64,000 nucleotides of DNA, taken from NCBI RefSeq assembly GCF_029428675.1, contig NZ_JAJNEL010000001.1, forward strand, positions 3,472,001 through 3,536,000, given 5' to 3'. Positions 25,950 to 36,107 of this stretch are shown here, piece by piece (position 1 is the stretch's first letter; each line of letters begins with the position of its first letter). Under the pieces are notes generated by a model that did no database searches, was not told the DNA's origin, and saw nothing but the letters and a program-made list of their open reading frames with translations. The DNA is from Streptomyces sp. JH14 (GTDB taxonomy: Bacteria > Actinomycetota > Actinomycetes > Streptomycetales > Streptomycetaceae). A program made the position numbers and the translations under genes.

Positions 25950-27062
25950 ATGACAGCAGCAGGGAAGCACCAGGTGAGCCGGACGGAGACACCCCGGCGC
26001 GGCGGACGGCAGGGACGAGCGGGAATCCGTGATGTGGCCGCCGCCGCCGGAGTCTCCATCACGACCGTCTCCGACGCGCTCAACGGCAAGGGCAGGCTCC
26101 CGGACGCCACCCGCCGCCATGTCCGCGAGGTCGCCGAGCGCCTGGGCTACCGCCCGTCCGCCGCGGCCCGAACGCTCCGTACCGGCAAGTCCGGCCTCAT
26201 CGGCCTGACCGTCACGACGTACGGGGATGAACCTTTCACCTTCACCGAATTCGCCTATTTCGCGGAGATGGCCAGAGCGGCCACCTCCGCCGCGCTCGCC
26301 CGCGGCTACGCCCTTGTCATCCTCCCCGCCACTTCACGCCATGACGTCTGGTCGAATGTGGCGCTCGACGGCACCGTGGTCATCGACCCCTCCGACCAGG
26401 ATCCGGTCGTCACCGAACTCGTCCGCCAGGGGCTGCCCGTCGTCTCGGACGGCCGCCCCGCCGGGACCCTTCCGGTCACCGCCTGGGTGGACAACGACCA
26501 CCGTGCCGCGGTGCTCGACCTCCTCGACCATCTCGCCGCCGCCGGGGCCCGCCGGATCGGCCTCCTCACCGGCACCACCACGGACACGTACACCCGGCTC
26601 TCCACCACCGCGTACCTCCACTGGTGCGAGCGCGTGGGCCAGGACCCGGTGTACGAGTCCTATCCGGCTCACGACCCGTGCGCGGGGGCGGTCGCAGCCG
26701 ACCGTCTCCTCGCCCGCCCCGACCGGCCCGACGCCGTCTACGGACTCTTCGACCCCAACGGCACCGATCTCCTGGCAGCCGCCCGCCGGTACGGACTGCG
26801 CGTTCCCGAGGACCTGCTGCTCGTCTGCTGCAGCGAGTCCACCGTGTACGCGACGACCGAACCGCCCATCACGACACTCTCGCTCAAGCCGCGCCGCATC
26901 GGCACAGCGGTCGTCCAGCTCTTGATCGACGCCATCGAAGGCGTCGATCAGGACGGTCCGGTGGAACGGGTCATACCGACCGAACTCATCGTCCGGACGT
27001 CCTCGCAACGCCGTCCGCCCCGCACCACGGTCAGCGCCCCTCGCTCCCCGTCCGGGGATTGA
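25950..27062 (+). CDS. LacI family transcriptional regulator
   Basis: 370 aa. The N-terminal HTH and hinge are clear: GIRDVAAAAGVSITTVSDALNGKGRLPDATRRHV and LGYRPSAAARTL. A periplasmic-binding-protein-like effector domain follows (residues about 75-340, with GLIGLTVTT, VIDPSD, VDNDHRAA and LLTGTTTDTY). This type binds sugars or nucleosides, but the effector cannot be read from the sequence. No sugar-transport genes are next to it. Its promoter region contains an inverted repeat at 25746-25771. Confidence 0.93.
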   Translation: MTAAGKHQVSRTETPRRGGRQGRAGIRDVAAAAGVSITTVSDALNGKGRLPDATRRHVREVAERLGYRPSAAARTLRTGKSGLIGLTVTTYGDEPFTFTEFAYFAEMARAATSAALARGYALVILPATSRHDVWSNVALDGTVVIDPSDQDPVVTELVRQGLPVVSDGRPAGTLPVTAWVDNDHRAAVLDLLDHLAAAGARRIGLLTGTTTDTYTRLSTTAYLHWCERVGQDPVYESYPAHDPCAGAVAADRLLARPDRPDAVYGLFDPNGTDLLAAARRYGLRVPEDLLLVCCSESTVYATTEPPITTLSLKPRRIGTAVVQLLIDAIEGVDQDGPVERVIPTELIVRTSSQRRPPRTTVSAPRSPSGD

Positions 27063-27235
27063 TCAGGTCAATTAGGACCAATCGGCCAGTGAACCCGGCG
27101 TGCGCCCGGATTCACCACCCCTGGTGCATCACAGAGCACGATCCGCATTCCTATGATGGGCGCACGACACCGCGGACCACCCCGACCAGCAGGGGCCGCC
27201 AGGTGTACGGCGGCGCGACGGTGGTGGAGGGGTCG

Positions 27236-28291
27236 ATGACACAGGGGGCCGGTCAGGAACCCGTGGTGCGGACGGCGACGTTGCGTGACTTCCGCGTGCC
27301 GCCCTATGCGCAGACCCCGGTGCCGCCCGCGGCGCCACATCCCGGCAGCGTCGTCCCGGGCGACGAGCCGGAGGGGTACACGCCCACCGCACGCGATCTT
27401 CCCGTGATCAACCGCGGTGGCACCGTCCAGGTACAGGCCGTCCCGGACCCGCGGCCCGCAGCGGACCAGGGACTCGGACCGCTGTACGTCGTCGGCGACG
27501 TCCACGGTTATCTGGACGAGCTCCGCGAAGCCCTCGTCGAGAAGGGCCTCATCGACGCCGAGGGCGCCTGGGCCGCAGGCAACGCCCGGCTCTGGTTCCT
27601 CGGCGACTTCACCGACCGCGGTCCGGACGGCATCGGCGTCATCGACCTGGTCATGCGCCTGTCCGCCGAGGCCGCGGCCGCCGGCGGCTACTGCAAGGCC
27701 CTGATGGGCAACCACGAACTGCTGCTCATCGGCGCCAAGCGGTTCGCCGACACACCGGTCAACTCCGGTGCGGGCACCGCCACGTTCCAGGCCGCCTGGC
27801 TGCTCAACGGCGGCCAGAAGACCGACATGGAGCGGCTCCAGGACGTGCACCTCCAGTGGATGTCCCGGCTCGACGCGGTCGTCGAGGAGGACGGGCATCT
27901 TCTGATGCACTCCGACACGACGGCCTACCTCGACTACGGCTCCACCATCGAGGACGTCAACGAGACTGTGCACGCCATTCTCACGCGCAACGACGCCGAC
28001 GAGTGCTGGGACCTCTTCCGCAAGCTCACCAAGCGGTTCGCCTTCCGCGACGAGGGCGGCACGCAGGCGGTCCAGGACCTGATGGCGGCGTACGGCGGAC
28101 AGCGCATCGTGCATGGTCACAGCCCCATTCCGTATCTGCTCGGCGAGGTCTCCCCGGAGGACGGCGAGGACGGTGCGGGCCCCGTGGTGAACGGCCCCCA
28201 CGTGTACGCGGACGGGCTCGCCATCGCCATGGACGGCGGCGTGACCATGGCCGGAAAGCTACTGGTCGTCCAGCTGCCATTGCATGACTGA
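27236..28291 (+). CDS. calcineurin-like metallophosphoesterase
   Basis: 351 aa from the ATG at 27236, preceded by GGAGGGG 4 nt upstream. The first about 80 residues are proline-rich and probably disordered. The dinuclear-metal motifs follow in order: GDVHG (87-91), GDFTDRG (123-129), GNHE (158-161) and HGHSP about residue 295. This is the PPP-type phosphatase pattern, so it may remove phosphate from proteins or nucleotides such as Ap4A. Cytosolic, no signal peptide. Neighbours give no pathway. Confidence 0.88.
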   Translation: MTQGAGQEPVVRTATLRDFRVPPYAQTPVPPAAPHPGSVVPGDEPEGYTPTARDLPVINRGGTVQVQAVPDPRPAADQGLGPLYVVGDVHGYLDELREALVEKGLIDAEGAWAAGNARLWFLGDFTDRGPDGIGVIDLVMRLSAEAAAAGGYCKALMGNHELLLIGAKRFADTPVNSGAGTATFQAAWLLNGGQKTDMERLQDVHLQWMSRLDAVVEEDGHLLMHSDTTAYLDYGSTIEDVNETVHAILTRNDADECWDLFRKLTKRFAFRDEGGTQAVQDLMAAYGGQRIVHGHSPIPYLLGEVSPEDGEDGAGPVVNGPHVYADGLAIAMDGGVTMAGKLLVVQLPLHD

Positions 28292-28473
28292 CGGTCTGCG
28301 GGGAAGACGCATCCACGACCTGACCATGCCGACCACTGGGCCTATTTACGGAAACCCCCTGTCACCCCGTGCCGTGGGCGCTCTACCATCGGCCTATCAG
28401 TAGCAGGCTCTCCTCCGTTTCCGCCCAACTGCCCGGTCCAAGCGGGCAATCAGGCCCTACGGAGCATCGGGGG

Positions 28474-29298
28474 ATGCAGATGAACAGCGCTCCGCACCTG
28501 CTGGCCGAGGACCGACCCGAGTACGAGCGGATCCTCGGCGACGCGCTGCGTCACGCCCATGAACGACCGGATCTTGCCGGAGTCGGCGAACGGCTCAACG
28601 CGGAACAGTTGCGCACCATGGCGCTGAACGCCACAGCCCTGATCACCGCGGCGGCCGCCACCGAGTACGAGCACTATGTGAAGGTCCGCGAAGAACTGCG
28701 CGGACCGGCCGCCGGCTCGGCCCAGGGCTCGGGCCTCGGGTCCGACGCGGACGATCTGAACCGGCCTGGCGCCGGCATAGGGGCAGTCGTCACCGTCCTG
28801 GCACCGATGCTCGCGGGTACCGCCGCGCTGATCTTCCTCCTGGTCGGCTACATCCTGAAGATGCTCAGTCAGCCCCCGTCCTTCGCCGACACCATGGTCG
28901 CCGCGGGCTGGTTCTTCGCGGCGGTCATGGCGGCCGCGATACTGGCCGCCGCCATCGGACTGCTCATCACCGCGTTGCGCAACGGCTCGACGTCGCTGCC
29001 CGCCGAGGACCCCGAGGACGAGCTGCCGGAGGATGTGGCGCGCGCCAGAGAGGCCTGGCGGCATGCACTGCTGGAGCGGGGCATCCTGCCGTTCCTGCGG
29101 GACGCGCTCGCCGATCCCACGGCCGGCCCCGCGTCGCGCACACCGCACCGCTCGGCCAACCGCATCCCGAAGATCGGTTATTCCAGGCCGGACTTCTCGA
29201 GCCCCGAGGAGGGCCCGGCGGCGGGTCCCCGCCCTTCGTTCACGAGTCCCGACTTCACCAGTCCGGACTTCGGCGGCCCGGAACACGAACTGGACTGA
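28474..29298 (+). CDS. two-helix membrane protein of unknown function
   Basis: 274 aa from the ATG at 28474; the ATG at 28480 is as likely, since GGGGG lies 5 nt before it. A helical soluble N-terminal region of about 90 residues is followed by two strongly hydrophobic segments (residues about 110-135 and 150-175), and then a charged helix. The last about 50 residues are low-complexity with repeated SPDF (FTSPDFTSPDFGG). I do not recognise a family with a known function. It stands alone between the phosphoesterase and the thiC relic. Confidence 0.75.
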   Translation: MQMNSAPHLLAEDRPEYERILGDALRHAHERPDLAGVGERLNAEQLRTMALNATALITAAAATEYEHYVKVREELRGPAAGSAQGSGLGSDADDLNRPGAGIGAVVTVLAPMLAGTAALIFLLVGYILKMLSQPPSFADTMVAAGWFFAAVMAAAILAAAIGLLITALRNGSTSLPAEDPEDELPEDVARAREAWRHALLERGILPFLRDALADPTAGPASRTPHRSANRIPKIGYSRPDFSSPEEGPAAGPRPSFTSPDFTSPDFGGPEHELD

Positions 29299-29904
29299 CC
29301 GGCCGCTCCGGCCACCAGGGGGTGTCCGGAGGTCGAAGGGCCGGACGCCCCTGGTCCCCTCCCGTGAGCGACGGCGTCGTCAGGGGTGGGGGCGCCAGGA
29401 GAGCCACCCCCACCGCTCACACCGAATGCCTCGGTATCAGTCCGCTATCGGCAGATGGACGCGGTTGCCCGCCGCCGCGAACTCCTTGGCCTTCTCGGCC
29501 ATGCCGGCCTCGATCTCCGACTGCGAACCGCGGTGCGCACGCCGGATGTCCCGGGAGATCTTCATCGAGGACAGCGTCAGGCCCCACCTGGATGATCAAG
29601 GCACGACCGGCCGCCCCGCCCCCTCCGCGGTGACGTCCTACGATGCGTCAGTCCTCCGGCGGATCCGGATCATCGTGCGGCAAGGGAAGTCCATGCGCCT
29701 GTCCAGATACGTCAAGAAGGCCGCCATGGGCCCGGCTGTCCGTCCGACTGGGTCGCGCGGACAATCCGGCCGGGCGACAGCGTGACGGAGTGCAGCATCC
29801 ACCTGGTGACGGACGACGACGACAAGCCGTTCGCGGTGGGTTTCGCGGAGGCGGGCCGGCCGGGACCGGTGGCCTGGCGGGCCCCCTCCGCTGAGGCGGC
29901 CGGG
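29299..29904. other. region holding a thiC relic and no intact gene
   Basis: 606 bp between the membrane protein and the thiC stop. Its middle holds the decayed thiC tail described separately. Downstream, 29640-29900 contains short plus-strand frames without family features; the best one starts at 29692 (MRLSRYVKK) and stops after about 30 codons. I see no gene that I can support there. Confidence 0.5.
29437..29595 (-). pseudogene. decayed 3' fragment of a second thiC
   Basis: On the minus strand this reads as a ThiC C-terminus: SSMKISRDI, then [18 protein letters not shown] and RVHLPIAD followed by stop. Intact thiC has the closely matching [19 protein letters not shown] and stop. The three iron-sulfur cysteines of intact ThiC (CSMCGPKFC) are replaced in the relic by Ser, Trp and Ser. 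A stop codon (29596-29598) truncates the frame directly upstream. It is therefore a dead partial copy lying 310 bp beyond the real gene's end. Confidence 0.82.
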
Positions 29905-31830
<1,926 letters not shown>

Positions 31831-32020
31831 TGTGCAAAGGTGCTGCCACGCTAGCGTCCTTCGAGCCGTACTGAACAGAGGGCCTCCTCTCCTTGCGATG
31901 ATCCCTGGGTGACGTCCCCCCCAGAGCGACTCCGGACCGCAGGACCATCAGCACGCCCACGCGCACAGCCATGGGCCCGCCGCACCGGTATCGAAACATC
32001 TGCGCAAGGTCATCGCGGCC

Positions 32021-33247
32021 GTGCTGATCCCGTTCGCCACCGCCGTCGTCGTCGGCCTCGTGGTGCTCTGGCCTGGCGGTGCGCCCGCGCACGAGCGCAC
32101 CGGTGTCGGCTTCGACCGGCAGACCCAGCAGGGCAAGGTGGTGAACATCGACAAGGTCGACTGCAAGGACGTGAACGCCGCGCAGGCACCGGCCACCGGC
32201 GACACCACGACGCCCTCGGGGAGCGCGACCCCCGGCCGGGAGGCGGGGCTGTGCGAGAAGGCCACGATCGAGGTGACGACCGGCCACGACAAGGGAAGGA
32301 CCTTCGTCGAGATCGTCCAGCCCGACGCACCACGGCAGTTGCACGAGGGGCAGGGAGTCGTCGTCGCGTACGCCCCCGATGCTCCCCATGACCTCCAGTA
32401 CTCCGTCATGGATGTGGACCGGGAGTTCCCGATGGCTCTGCTGGCCGGGATCTTCGCCCTCGCGGTGGTCGTGGTCGGCAGGATGCGCGGGGTGATGGCG
32501 CTGATCGCGCTCGCCGCGTCGTTCGCCGTGCTGACCCTGTTCATCCTGCCGGCGATCCTGCAGGGCTCGAATCCGCTGCTGGTTGCGGTCGTCGGGGCCA
32601 GCGCGATCATGCTGCTCGCGCTCTACATGTGCCACGGCCTGAGCGCCCGCACATCGGTCGCGGTCATCGGCACGCTGATCTCACTGGTGCTGATCGGGCT
32701 GCTCGGTTCGCTCTTCATCGGCTGGGCGAGCCTGAGCGGCAACACCGACGACAGCACCGGCCTCATCCACGGCCTGTACCCGCACATCGACATGAGCGGC
32801 CTGCTGCTGGCCGGTGTCATCATCGGCTCGCTCGGCGTGCTCGACGATGTGACGGTCACCCAGACATCGGCGGTCTGGGAGTTGCATCAGGCGGATCCGA
32901 CGATGGGGGCGCGGAAGCTGTACCGGGCAGGCATCAGGATCGGACGCGACCACATCGCTTCGGTGGTCAACACACTGGTGCTCGCGTATGCCGGCGCCGC
33001 GCTTCCCCTGTTGCTGCTGTTCTCGATCGCGCAGAGCAGCGTGGGGACCGTGGCCAACAGCGAACTCGTGGCGGTGGAGATCGTACGGACGCTGATCGGG
33101 TCCATCGGACTGGTCGCCTCGGTGCCGGTGACGACGGTGCTCGCGGCGTTGGTCGTCTCCGCCGACCGCACGGGGCTCGGCGCGGAAGCCGGAGCTTCGG
33201 CACCCGTACGGAGCGGAAGAGGCCGGCGTCGCAGGGCGAAGCACTGA
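32021..33247 (+). CDS. YibE/F-like membrane protein (probable upstream frameshift)
   Basis: 408 aa from the GTG at 32021. An N-terminal hydrophobic anchor (about residues 2-16), an exposed region of about 110 residues, and then about seven to eight membrane segments with the family pattern GRMRGVMALIALAASF, DDVTVTQTSAVWEL and LAYAGAALPLLLLF. The natural N-terminus appears to begin at the GTG at 31909: reading past a run of seven C at 31916-31922 requires one C fewer to give MTSPQSDSG and a His-rich HQHAHAHSHG, as expected for this family. As written, that frame is broken. Convergent with ssgA. Confidence 0.85.
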   Translation: MLIPFATAVVVGLVVLWPGGAPAHERTGVGFDRQTQQGKVVNIDKVDCKDVNAAQAPATGDTTTPSGSATPGREAGLCEKATIEVTTGHDKGRTFVEIVQPDAPRQLHEGQGVVVAYAPDAPHDLQYSVMDVDREFPMALLAGIFALAVVVVGRMRGVMALIALAASFAVLTLFILPAILQGSNPLLVAVVGASAIMLLALYMCHGLSARTSVAVIGTLISLVLIGLLGSLFIGWASLSGNTDDSTGLIHGLYPHIDMSGLLLAGVIIGSLGVLDDVTVTQTSAVWELHQADPTMGARKLYRAGIRIGRDHIASVVNTLVLAYAGAALPLLLLFSIAQSSVGTVANSELVAVEIVRTLIGSIGLVASVPVTTVLAALVVSADRTGLGAEAGASAPVRSGRGRRRRAKH

Positions 33248-33279
33248 ACGTCCCGGCACGGAGCACGTATCACCCGTTC

Positions 33280-33307
33280 GGCAGACACCGTGTTCGAACG
33301 GTGTGCC
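33280..33307. terminator. hairpin between the convergent YibE/F and ssgA genes
   Basis: ACACCGT (33285-33291), loop GTTCGA, ACGGTGT (33298-33304), extended by GGC/GCC beyond a 2-nt bulge. Located between two convergent genes, it can serve both. Confidence 0.6.
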
Positions 33308-33329
33308 GGCCGTCGGCGCAAACCCCTCT

Positions 33330-33737
33330 TCAGCCGGCGTTCTGTTCCTTGGCCAGGATCCGGCCGAGCGCCTCCTCCAGGCTCCCCTCGAAGTCACTCA
33401 GTGTGCACTCCTGACCGAGAGGGACGAGTTTGTCCGTTCGGTCCAGAAATGCAACGAGTGGCGCCGTGCCGGCCCTGAAGAGAGCGCGATCGGCGCCGAC
33501 CTGAAGGCGGATGTGCACGTCGGACAGCCCCTCGGGCTCCGTGGGACTGATGTGCACATCCCCGTCGCCGCTGGGGCTGTTGAGGCCGTCCAGCAGCAGC
33601 TCGCGGCCAAAAGCCCAGGTGACGGGGGCGTCGCCCGGCAGATGGAAGGTCATCCGGATCGCATACGGATCGCACACTTCGTACCGGAGCTCCACCGGAA
33701 TACGGAAGGAGAGCTCCTCGGAGACGAGAAAACTCAT
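33330..33737 (-). CDS. ssgA: sporulation protein SsgA
   Basis: 135 aa from the ATG at 33737 (MSFLVSEELS), close to the known length of about 136. SsgA-like proteins steer septum and peptidoglycan assembly; SsgA itself is needed for sporulation-specific division in Streptomyces. Family landmarks: LSFRIPVELRYE, MTFHLPGDAPVTWAFGREL, LDGLNSPSGDGDVHI, and FLDRTDKLVPLGQE. The IclR-type gene upstream on the same strand is ssgR, its known activator. An in-frame ATG directly before it and further codons upstream are possible but less family-like. Confidence 0.95.
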   Translation of the reverse strand: MSFLVSEELSFRIPVELRYEVCDPYAIRMTFHLPGDAPVTWAFGRELLLDGLNSPSGDGDVHISPTEPEGLSDVHIRLQVGADRALFRAGTAPLVAFLDRTDKLVPLGQECTLSDFEGSLEEALGRILAKEQNAG

Positions 33738-33868
33738 CATGACTTCAGCTTGAACCGACTCGCGCATCGTTCAACCCCGCAGTAGATGAATCTGGCCAGG
33801 AATGATCCCCCATGGCCCTATTGACGCCATCGTGGTGCACGCGATAGCAGATCACAAGGAGTGATTTT

Positions 33869-34639
33869 TCAGATACTGATAGAGAACACGAACGAGCGCA
33901 AGAGGCTCGCCACTTCGCCACGTAGCCGTTCGATTGCGGGGAGCAACTGCTCCTCTTGGTCGAGAGGCACCGAAATCGCCATGGCGGCTGCCGTGAATCC
34001 GGCCGTGATCGGGATGGCGGCGCAGACGGTTCCGAGGGCGTACTCCTGTCGCTCGATGACAGGCTCCATGGGGCTCGACGACCCCAAACGCTCAAGAAGC
34101 GCCGATTTGTCCCGCACCGTGTAGCGGGTCAGCGGCTGCACAGGGTGACGGTCCAGATGGTCCTCACGAGCCCTCTCGTCGAGCTGGCCCAGCAGGCACT
34201 GGCCGATCGCATGGGCGTGCCCGGTCTCCCGGAACGAGGCCCACTCCTCCACCGCGGGCGCGGCAGGCGCATCGGCCACCGCGACGAGTTCGATCTCTCC
34301 CTCGCGGTAGACGGCGCAGTACACGGGCGCACCGATGATGTCGCTCCAGCGGGCCAGGGACTGGGTCATTCCGCTGCGACGATTCTGCAGCGCACCGTCG
34401 TCGACCAGCCGCTCAGCGGCGGAACCGAAGAGGAAGACGCCGTTCTCCCGGCGCAGATAGCCCTCATGGGTGAGGGTGCGCAGCAGGTGATAGGCGGTGG
34501 GAAGGGGAAGCCCCGCTTCCCGGGCGAGCTGCTTCGCGGGCGCCCCGTCCCGATGGGCGCCCACAGCCTCCAACAGCCTCAACGCCCGCTGAACCGAACC
34601 GATCAACGTCGGGACAGCGGTACTCGATGCCGTGGTCAA
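33869..34639 (-). CDS. ssgR: IclR-type regulator of ssgA
   Basis: 256 aa from a TTG at 34639, with GGGGGTG 5 nt upstream. N-terminal winged helix (SVQRALRLLEAVGAHRDGAPAKQLAREAGLPLPTAYHLLRTLTHEGYL), then an IclR effector domain (residues about 90-250). In S. coelicolor SsgR activates ssgA transcription, and the ssgR-ssgA arrangement is conserved here, with a 131-bp gap that carries the ssgA promoter. Confidence 0.93.
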   Translation of the reverse strand: MTTASSTAVPTLIGSVQRALRLLEAVGAHRDGAPAKQLAREAGLPLPTAYHLLRTLTHEGYLRRENGVFLFGSAAERLVDDGALQNRRSGMTQSLARWSDIIGAPVYCAVYREGEIELVAVADAPAAPAVEEWASFRETGHAHAIGQCLLGQLDERAREDHLDRHPVQPLTRYTVRDKSALLERLGSSSPMEPVIERQEYALGTVCAAIPITAGFTAAAMAISVPLDQEEQLLPAIERLRGEVASLLRSFVFSISI

Positions 34640-34865
34640 AGGTCACCCCCAGGCATGGTGACGGGCTATCAGCCCGACCGTGGGGGCCGCCCCCACGGGC
34701 CTGCCGCAATCCTGGGTCCGCAGGCCGGACGTTCGTGCAAATCACTGGTCACGGCGGTGACGGACAGTTTTTTCCCAGGCAACGGCAGCGGAGCGCCACT
34801 GTATCGGCAGCGTCCGCAGGGGGTGTCGTTTCGTCTGGTACTTAGCTCAGCTGGGCTAATAGCCC

Positions 34866-34894
34866 GACTGGTGACCGGCCCCGTCCTACCAGTC
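34866..34894 (-). terminator. hairpin at the end of the DUF5326 gene
   Basis: GACTGGT (34866-34872) and ACCAGTC (34888-34894) around a GC-rich loop that could itself pair. The stem overlaps the TAG stop codon of the small membrane protein. Confidence 0.5.
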
Positions 34895-35104
34895 ACCGCG
34901 CGACGACGAGGACGACATGAACTTCCGTACTACGAAGACGAGCCCGCCGACCAGGAGCACGAAGACCAGCGCCTTGAAGAGCAGACCGATCACGAATCCG
35001 ATCACGCTGGCGATCAGACCGCCGAACACGACGATCGCGATGACGGGCACCGCGACCCACTTCACCCACCAGGGCATCCCCGCGAATATCTCCCGCACGG
35101 CCAT
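34886..35104 (-). CDS. DUF5326 family small membrane protein
   Basis: 72 aa from the ATG at 35104 (MAVREIFAGMPWWVKWVAVP). One long hydrophobic stretch that probably forms two adjoining helices (residues about 12-55), ending with a basic and Ser-rich tail. I recognise it as the DUF5326 family of actinobacteria, without known function. It is 137 bp from the cupin gene on the same strand. Confidence 0.82.
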   Translation of the reverse strand: MAVREIFAGMPWWVKWVAVPVIAIVVFGGLIASVIGFVIGLLFKALVFVLLVGGLVFVVRKFMSSSSSRGDW

Positions 35105-35241
35105 CGTCCCTACCTCGTCTCTGTGAGTACCCGCTTCGATGAGCACTTGCTTCGATGCTAGAGGCGCGGGGGCGGCCTGCGGTGGTCTTGGAGCCCTTGG
35201 AGTCCCCTGATCGAACCCCTAGGGATCCCTGAGGGTCCGGC

Positions 35242-35559
35242 TCAGCTCTCCGGCGGAGAGAAGACCACCATGACCCGCAGATCCTCGGTGATGTGGTGGA
35301 ACTTGTGGGCCACACCGGCCGGGACGTACACCACGCTTCCCCTGCCCACCTGCGTGGTCTCCATGCCGACGGTGATCGAGGCGCGGCCGCTGACGATGAG
35401 GTAGACCTCGTCCTGGCTGTGCGGCTGCTGGGGGTCGAGGTCGCCGGCGTCGAGCGCGTACAGACCGACGGACATGTTCCGTTCGCGCAGAAACTGCAGG
35501 TACGCACCATCGTTGGCGGCCCGTTCCGCCTCCAGTTCGTCCAGTCTGAATGCCTTCAT
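35242..35559 (-). CDS. cupin-domain protein
   Basis: 105 aa from the ATG at 35559 (MKAFRLDELE), with GGGGCGG 8 nt upstream. A single cupin barrel: motif 1 is PHSQDEVYLIVSGRA with the metal-type His and Glu residues, motif 2 is YVPAGVAHKFHH. Likely a small metal-dependent enzyme or binding protein in the cytosol. It is divergent from the holin-like gene at 35628, sharing about 70 bp. Confidence 0.87.
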   Translation of the reverse strand: MKAFRLDELEAERAANDGAYLQFLRERNMSVGLYALDAGDLDPQQPHSQDEVYLIVSGRASITVGMETTQVGRGSVVYVPAGVAHKFHHITEDLRVMVVFSPPES

Positions 35560-35627
35560 GGCCCGTCCGCCCCTTGCTTTCGTTCTGCCAGTGTTCGCCA
35601 TCGATCATGTCTGCCACGATCAGACAC

Positions 35628-36005
35628 ATGAAGAATTTCGTAGTCAAGACGATCGCCAACGCAGGTGCGCTGGCCGTGGCCATCTGGCTGCTCGACAACA
35701 TCACGCTGTCCGGTGGCAGTACCGGACGCAAGGCGCTCACCCTGGTTCTCGTCGCCCTGATCTTCGGGCTGGTCAACTTCGTGGTGAAGCCGATCGTGAA
35801 GGTGCTCACGCTGCCGCTGTTCATCCTCACACTCGGGCTGATCACCCTCGTGGTGAACGCGCTGATGCTGTTGCTGACCTCCTGGCTGGCCGACCAGTTC
35901 GACCTCAGCTTCCATGTCGAGGGCTTCTGGACTGCCGTGCTCGGCGGCCTGATCATCTCGATCGTGTCCTGGGCACTGAATGTCGTCCTGCCCGACGAGG
36001 ACTGA
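35628..36005 (+). CDS. phage holin family (Phage_holin_4_2-like) membrane protein
   Basis: 125 aa with four hydrophobic segments (residues about 7-27, 37-57, 60-85 and 95-118). The pattern LIFGLVNFVVKPIVKVLTLPLFILTLGL is typical of this holin-like family, widespread on bacterial chromosomes outside prophages, where its role is unknown. No lysin or prophage gene is near. Confidence 0.85.
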   Translation: MKNFVVKTIANAGALAVAIWLLDNITLSGGSTGRKALTLVLVALIFGLVNFVVKPIVKVLTLPLFILTLGLITLVVNALMLLLTSWLADQFDLSFHVEGFWTAVLGGLIISIVSWALNVVLPDED

Positions 36006-36107
36006 TCCGGCCGAATCGGAGCGGTCGCCAGGATCAGAGGATCAGAGGGACCAGCAGGAACCGCAGTACCAGCAACACCGGCGCGTCCGGAGAACAGAAG
36101 GAACAGC

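Noticed and set aside
34840..34865. tRNA-like string (TAGCTCAGCTGGGCTAA)
   Set aside because: Resembles a D arm but no acceptor, anticodon or T arm follows at the right spacing.
35628..36005. Prophage signal from the holin-family gene
   Set aside because: Single holin-like membrane protein with no lysin, integrase or capsid genes near; this family is common on chromosomes.
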